Shown here in pieces: positions 7,177 to 10,234 of a DNA stretch of 10,234 bases; the first letter of the stretch is position 1, and each line of letters begins with the position of its first letter. Origin of the DNA: Anaerolineae bacterium (GTDB lineage: Bacteria > Chloroflexota > Anaerolineae > Aggregatilineales > Phototrophicaceae); the NCBI GenBank assembly GCA_028284565.1, contig JANQRM010000264.1, positions 1-10,234 of the forward strand, in the 5' to 3' direction. Under the pieces are notes generated by a model, which worked only from the letters and a program-made list of their open reading frames with translations, did no database searches and was not told the DNA's origin. The translations under genes were made by a program, and so were the position numbers.

Positions 7177-8101
7177 ATGACAAGTAAGCCTAGTAAGCAA
7201 CAAAAATCACAAAAGCTTGCCTATACACTGAAAGATTTCATGAAGGATTTTCCTGATGATAAAGCATGTCTTGAGTGGCTTAAGAACCGTCTTTATCCAA
7301 AAGGCATCCATTGTAAACAGTGTGGCAAAGTGACATCGCACTACCTTATCGAGAGTCGTAAATCCTACTCTTGTCAAGAATGCGGTCATCATGTCCATCC
7401 GACTGCCAACACAATTTTCCACAAATCCCGCACACCCCTCACGATCTGGTTCTATACAATCTTCCAGATGGCACTAACACGCGGGGGAATTTCTGCTAAG
7501 CAAATCGAGCGAGAAACAAGTGTAACTTACAAAACCGCATGGCGTATGTGCAAACTCATCCGTAGTCGCCTTAATGAAGATGGTGATGTCTTTGGAGGCA
7601 GAGATGATGACGGCAACAGTAAAGACAATGAAATTGAAGAAATCTATGTTGGAGCTGAGCCTCGTAAAATGCGATGAACCCTGTAAACATTGACGTAGCA
7701 CAACAAAAACAATTGGTCGGTGTGGAGGAGCACAAGAGTCTTATCAAGGCTGTTGTTCCTGATACCAAGAAGAAAACATTGACACCAATTATCGTATCGA
7801 CTGTTGAGAAGGGTTCAAACGTTCACACCGATGAGTACCCTACAACTATTGACCGATATGGGTTATAAACATTGCATATCTTGCATCAGATGAAACTCAA
7901 CGTGATAGGCAACGTTCACACGCAAACAATTGAAGGTCTTTGGCATTAGTCTAGACATGCATCATCGGTATTTATTATGGTTGTAGCAAAAAGTATCTCC
8001 AAAGCTATATCAATGAATATGCTTTCAGATACCATCATCGTAACGATATAGCACCTATGTTTAAGACATTTCTTTACTGGATGGCTGAGGTTTTGGGCTA
8101 G
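7177..8101 (+). pseudogene. Broken IS1595-family transposase
   Basis: The first segment (7177-7677, 166 residues) has the IS1595 zinc ribbon (Cys46, Cys49, Cys66, Cys69), then TANTIFHKSRTPLTIWFY and a helix-turn-helix with GGISAKQIERETSVTYKTAWRM (103-124). The family DDE core should follow with a VDETYxGG-like motif, but the reading is EIEEIYVGAEPRKM and then a stop, so the first catalytic Asp appears lost. The protein continues in another frame from about 7680 (LIKAVVPDTKKKTLTPIIVSTVEKG, VHTDEYP). It passes through LLTDMGYKHC in the first frame, returns for NVHTQTIEGLW (7911-7943) before an in-frame TAG, and ends in the third frame with GIYYGCSKKYLQSYINEYAFRYHHRND down to the stop at 8099-8101. 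At least three frame changes and several stops make it inactive. Its last 41 bases overlap the converging small cargo gene. Confidence 0.93.
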
Positions 8102-8261
8102 TCACATTAGTCAAAATATCGAAAAACAGTTCCTGCGTAAGAGTTCCCTCATCTTTACGTTCAAACTCACTGCTGTCTAAGTTGGGGAAATACTCTTTTA
8201 GAAATTCTGGATGCGTGTACTTTCGCGTCGTTTTAGCGATTTGTTGCTTTTTGTTGTCCAT
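8061..8261 (-). CDS. Small protein of unknown function, partner of the Ntn-hydrolase-like gene
   Basis: A 66-residue, charged, soluble-looking protein with no signal peptide or membrane segment. The N-terminus is basic (MDNKKQQIAKTTRKY); the middle HPEFLKEYFPNLDSSEFERKDEGTLTQELFFDILTNVT looks like a compact helical unit; the tail SPKPQPSSKEMS is antisense to the end of the transposase and may be accidental read-through into it. The start ATG (8259-8261) has AAGGA seven to eight bases upstream, a proper ribosome binding site. The stop of the upstream cargo gene is only 15 bases away, so the two form an operon. I do not recognise the family. Its fixed place next to a proteasome-like protein suggests a regulator, substrate tag or adaptor, but that is only inference. 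Confidence 0.65.
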   Translation of the reverse strand: MDNKKQQIAKTTRKYTHPEFLKEYFPNLDSSEFERKDEGTLTQELFFDILTNVTSPKPQPSSKEMS

Positions 8262-8276
8262 CTTACTATCCTTAAA

Positions 8277-9560
8277 TTAATTGTCGAAAAAATGATAGTT
8301 AATATCTGCATCAAAATAATGTTTCCGCTTAATCCACACGAAGCCATCTTTCTTTGAGATTACCGCAACATCAGTTGGTCCCCCGACAGTCTCTTTAACA
8401 TCTGATACACGCCTCATGTATGAAGTGGTGTTTACCAATGTCTCAGCCATGAGTGCCAATTCGTCCTTAGGTAATCCTTGAACTATATCCATTATAGGCG
8501 TAACGTATTGATTTCGCATTAGTTTTTTAAGTTCTTGGATAATTTGTATAATATTTCCTTCTGCAAGTTGAGATGCTTGTTTGTCAATGTCTGTTGAAGA
8601 TTGAGCTGAGTTCTGTTGCAGTACTTGCTTGTAGGTATTTGTCAGTTCACTGAGTGCAACATCTGTCAATCCTTCCCAAGCATATTGATGCACCCCTGAT
8701 ACAACCATATTTATTATGTCGCTTTGTGCAAATGGGAAAATACCAGAAAATTGTGAGGCTGTTTGATATTGTTGCTCTTTATATTTTAAGGTATCTGCTA
8801 AATAGCTCTCAAAGTAATATTCTGAAAATGATGAGTATATTTCATCTTCTCCATAACCAGCAACACAGACACCAGAAAATTGCCCAAAAAACCACCAATC
8901 TTTTTTGAACCAATTTATACACGTTTCCCACAGTTTATTCTTGTACTCTGCTTCCAACCCCTTTTGCTCAACAATGCCTAGAATATTTTGAAATTGTGTT
9001 TCAAAAGTTTGACGATATCTCTTTTCCATAGATAGGGTTATTTCATTTACTTTATTATTATCGAATAATTCCTGAGGCGTGTTCCACTGATCATAAATGT
9101 TATCAATTGTTGTACGCACTATTTTAAGAATCTCATCGTCTGATATAGGCTTTGCATTTTGGAGTATATATCTCTCGACTTCACGGCTGACGGCAATGCC
9201 GATGTCATTTTTTAAGAAAGAATTAAGCAACGATTCAAAAACCGAATCCTGATAATCCATTGGAAAAAACAATGCGTGATTGTCTCTCAAAAATTGTACA
9301 AGATTAATGCCATAATCTCTCAACTCTCCAAATCGCTTGGTATTTGTAACTAAATAGTCACGATAGGATTTAATTATCAATTCCCACGATTTACCCATTA
9401 GAAGAGCATTATTGTATATAAGTATTCCCACAGGATATTTAGGCGCGAGCATATACAACTTATTTGCTGAGTTAAAAATTTTGCCACTTTGAAAAGTCAC
9501 AGCACTGTCAGTAGCTAATGCAATAGCCCCTTGATTCATAATAATTACTTCTGCGGTCAT
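8277..9560 (-). CDS. Proteasome-beta-like Ntn-hydrolase family protein, uncharacterised (transposon cargo)
   Basis: The start chosen is the ATG at 9560-9558, with GGAG (9570-9567) six bases upstream; a TTG four codons earlier overlaps that site and is rejected. The 427-residue protein begins MTAEVIIMNQGAIALATDSAVT and continues to SANKLYML and VGILIYNNALLMG. After removal of Met, which is expected because Thr follows, the residues Thr1, Asp17 and Lys33 fall exactly where proteasome beta subunits keep their catalytic residues. The C-terminus (GGPTDVAVISKKDGFVWIKRKHYF) resembles the last strands of that fold. The ~315 residues between (about 60-375), including WWFFGQFSGVCVAGYGEDEIY (222-242), make it nearly twice the length of a beta subunit. 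No signal peptide or membrane helix is seen, so it should be cytoplasmic. It is probably a threonine peptidase or amidase; the substrate is unknown. I recall similar hypothetical proteins in other bacteria but could not check. Confidence 0.8.
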   Translation of the reverse strand: MTAEVIIMNQGAIALATDSAVTFQSGKIFNSANKLYMLAPKYPVGILIYNNALLMGKSWELIIKSYRDYLVTNTKRFGELRDYGINLVQFLRDNHALFFPMDYQDSVFESLLNSFLKNDIGIAVSREVERYILQNAKPISDDEILKIVRTTIDNIYDQWNTPQELFDNNKVNEITLSMEKRYRQTFETQFQNILGIVEQKGLEAEYKNKLWETCINWFKKDWWFFGQFSGVCVAGYGEDEIYSSFSEYYFESYLADTLKYKEQQYQTASQFSGIFPFAQSDIINMVVSGVHQYAWEGLTDVALSELTNTYKQVLQQNSAQSSTDIDKQASQLAEGNIIQIIQELKKLMRNQYVTPIMDIVQGLPKDELALMAETLVNTTSYMRRVSDVKETVGGPTDVAVISKKDGFVWIKRKHYFDADINYHFFDN

Positions 9561-9593
9561 ATCACACTCCAATTAAATTATTGCTATAATTGA

Positions 9594-9622
9594 AGTATAT
9601 ATGCCTAATTACCTACATTCAA
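9594..9622 (-). promoter_or_regulatory. Promoter of the cargo operon, inside the right terminal repeat
   Basis: On the minus strand TTGAAT (9622-9617) and TATACT (9599-9594) are 17 bases apart, giving 4/6 and 5/6 matches to the sigma70 consensus. Transcription would start near 9587, leaving a leader of about 27 bases with the GGAG site. The promoter lies wholly inside the inverted repeat, so the cargo carries its own promoter wherever the element lands. Confidence 0.65.
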
Positions 9623-9629
9623 GGGATAA
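9594..9629 (-). repeat. Right terminal inverted repeat
   Basis: Read on the minus strand from 9629 it starts TTATCCCTTG, contains ATGTAGGTAAT and ends with TATACT. It pairs with 7109-7144 at 26 of 36 positions. Confidence 0.7.
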
Positions 9630-9639
9630 ATCTCTTGAA
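9630..9639. repeat. Right copy of probable target-site duplication
   Basis: ATCTCTTGAA matches 9 of 10 bases of ATCTATTGAA at 7099-7108, on the other side of the element. Two more T bases follow in both places, but at the left they belong to the inverted repeat. Confidence 0.6.
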
Positions 9640-9980
9640 TTTTTCATCGAATAGACAAATTACAACGGCTTTGTCTAAATGTCCGATAAGGTCTTGCATC
9701 TGGTTATCCTCATCTGTTTGCACTAATGGAATATGACCTAATTATCATGCTGTCGACTGAGGAATATATCGACACGGAGAATTCTCAAACATTATCTGTC
9801 ACGACGACGAATTCATTGGTGCTACCCTTCTGGCATCAGTATAGCAGGTAACTATGGGATACGATGCTCATGTGAAAACAGAAGCAAATCGTGCGTTTGT
9901 CCTATTGATGGTATGATGTTTATGCGATGTTGATGTTGTTGGTTTAGACTGAGTTGACACAATTCAGCAAGGATGCTGAG
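9640..9980. other. Intergenic stretch without a recognisable gene
   Basis: No reading frame in this 341-base stretch has both a plausible start and convincing protein sequence. The only structure seen is an 8-bp hairpin (9652-9659 with 9670-9677, 10-base loop) with no T-run. The last bases hold the ribosome binding site of the next gene (AAGGA at 9969-9973). Promoter elements for that gene must lie here, but only an isolated TTGACA at 9954-9959 was seen, with no -10 box at the right distance. Confidence 0.6.
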
Positions 9981-10234
9981 ATGGATAGCACGCTCCAAAA
10001 TGTGTTGCTGTGTTTGTGCGGAATCGGCGCGGTGTTTCTGCTGGTTTTGGCGTATGTGTGGTATTTCATGTTTGGGAAGTCATTCCGACGCTTGGTGGTG
10101 GCGTTGGCGGGCGCGTTTATCAATCGGGATGACCGCATAGACCTCGAAAAGTTGGATGAAGCGACACAAGTGGATATTCGTCCCGAAGAGATGAAAGCAG
10201 AATTGGATTGGCAGGCGGATCAGGTCAATTTTGA
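9981..10234 (+). CDS. Single-pass membrane protein, unrecognised (3' end outside the window)
   Basis: The frame is open from the ATG at 9981 to the window edge, 84 codons. AAGGA at 9969-9973, seven bases before the ATG, is a good ribosome binding site and fixes the start; an in-frame TAG at 9945-9947 limits any extension. The N-terminus MDSTLQNVLLCLCGIGAVFLLVLAYVWYFMFGKS contains one membrane helix (about residues 7-31). It is followed by basic FRRLVVALAGAFINRDDR and then a soluble acidic stretch (IDLEKLDEATQVDIRPEEMKAELDWQADQVNF). The short outside part and the basic residues after the helix suggest the C-terminal part is cytoplasmic. I do not recognise the family. It appears to be the first gene of a unit to the right of the transposon. 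Confidence 0.7.
   Translation, partial: MDSTLQNVLLCLCGIGAVFLLVLAYVWYFMFGKSFRRLVVALAGAFINRDDRIDLEKLDEATQVDIRPEEMKAELDWQADQVNF

Larger units (their letters stand above)
7109..9629. mobile_element. Degenerate IS1595-family transposon with two cargo genes
   Basis: The element is about 2.5 kb long. Its ends are 36-bp imperfect inverted repeats that match at 26 of 36 positions without gaps, both beginning TTATCCC and both containing TATACT. A 10-bp near-identical direct repeat flanks it. Inside are a broken IS1595-type transposase next to the left end on the plus strand and a two-gene operon on the minus strand reaching the right end. The interior is visibly more AT-rich than pheT, fitting acquisition by transfer. 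IS1595-family elements with passenger genes are known, which supports reading the minus-strand genes as cargo rather than as bystanders. The element sits in the gap after the pheT terminator, so it disrupts no recognisable gene. With its own transposase broken, it could move only if a related transposase acts in trans. Confidence 0.75.

Noticed and set aside
7177..8101. Transposase frame changes as sequencing errors or programmed frameshifting
   Set aside because: There are several frame changes plus in-frame stops and a lost catalytic Asp, while all neighbouring long genes are intact; decay explains this better than error or one programmed slip.
8654..8908. 84-codon plus-strand reading frame inside the cargo gene
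   Set aside because: It is antisense to the intact 427-residue protein, has no ribosome binding site and no recognisable sequence.
9561..9572. TTG start four codons upstream for the Ntn-like protein
   Set aside because: The TTG overlaps the GGAG ribosome binding site of the ATG at 9560, and the ATG places Thr directly after Met, as the family logic needs.
9652..9677. Eight-bp hairpin to the right of the transposon
   Set aside because: No T-run, a 10-base loop and no gene to end; chance occurrence is likely.
9954..9959. TTGACA as a -35 box for the last gene
   Set aside because: A -10 box would fall on the start codon at 9981, and no such box is present.
9944..10138. 64-codon minus-strand reading frame near the right edge
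   Set aside because: It is antisense to the membrane protein starting at 9981, which has a good ribosome binding site and a membrane helix.
1..10234. CRISPR array, tRNA, rRNA, toxin-antitoxin or phage genes
   Set aside because: I saw no regularly spaced repeats, no cloverleaf candidate and no matching protein motifs on either strand.

Overview
The window looks like a chromosomal segment of a member of Chloroflexota (Anaerolineae-like). This is an inference. It rests on a T-box leader in front of pheS (T-boxes are known in Firmicutes, Actinobacteria, Chloroflexota and a few other groups), the style of the PheS and PheT proteins, and short GTAAGGGCG...CGCCC-TAC palindromes of the kind scattered in such genomes. 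No 16S or tRNA gene is present to confirm it.

Layout. Positions 3-1106 hold the 3' part of a thiamine-diphosphate enzyme of the pyruvate oxidase/acetolactate synthase type. It is followed at 1158-1538 by a small hot-dog thioesterase with the catalytic spacing of fluoroacetyl-CoA thioesterase FlK. From 1648 to 6942 there is a complete regulated operon: a sigma70-type promoter, a phenylalanine T-box with UUC specifier and a terminator/antiterminator switch, pheS, a membrane-anchored SGNH hydrolase, pheT, and a strong intrinsic terminator. Starvation for charged tRNA-Phe should therefore raise both subunits of phenylalanyl-tRNA synthetase, and the SGNH protein with them. Two 28-bp palindromic repeats with the same ends sit in the untranslated parts of this operon.

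From about 7099 to 9640 lies a mobile element unlike its surroundings: it is visibly more AT-rich, has 36-bp imperfect terminal inverted repeats (26/36 matches), and is flanked by a 10-bp near-identical direct repeat. At its left end is an IS1595-family transposase wrecked by several frameshifts and stops. The rest is a two-gene cargo operon on the opposite strand, both genes intact: a 427-residue protein with a proteasome-beta-like Ntn-hydrolase start (Thr1/Asp17/Lys33 in exact proteasome spacing) and a 66-residue partner. This dead transposon with a live proteasome-like cargo is the most interesting part of the window.

The stretch 9640-9980 shows no gene. At 9981 a single-pass membrane protein starts and runs off the right edge; I do not recognise it.
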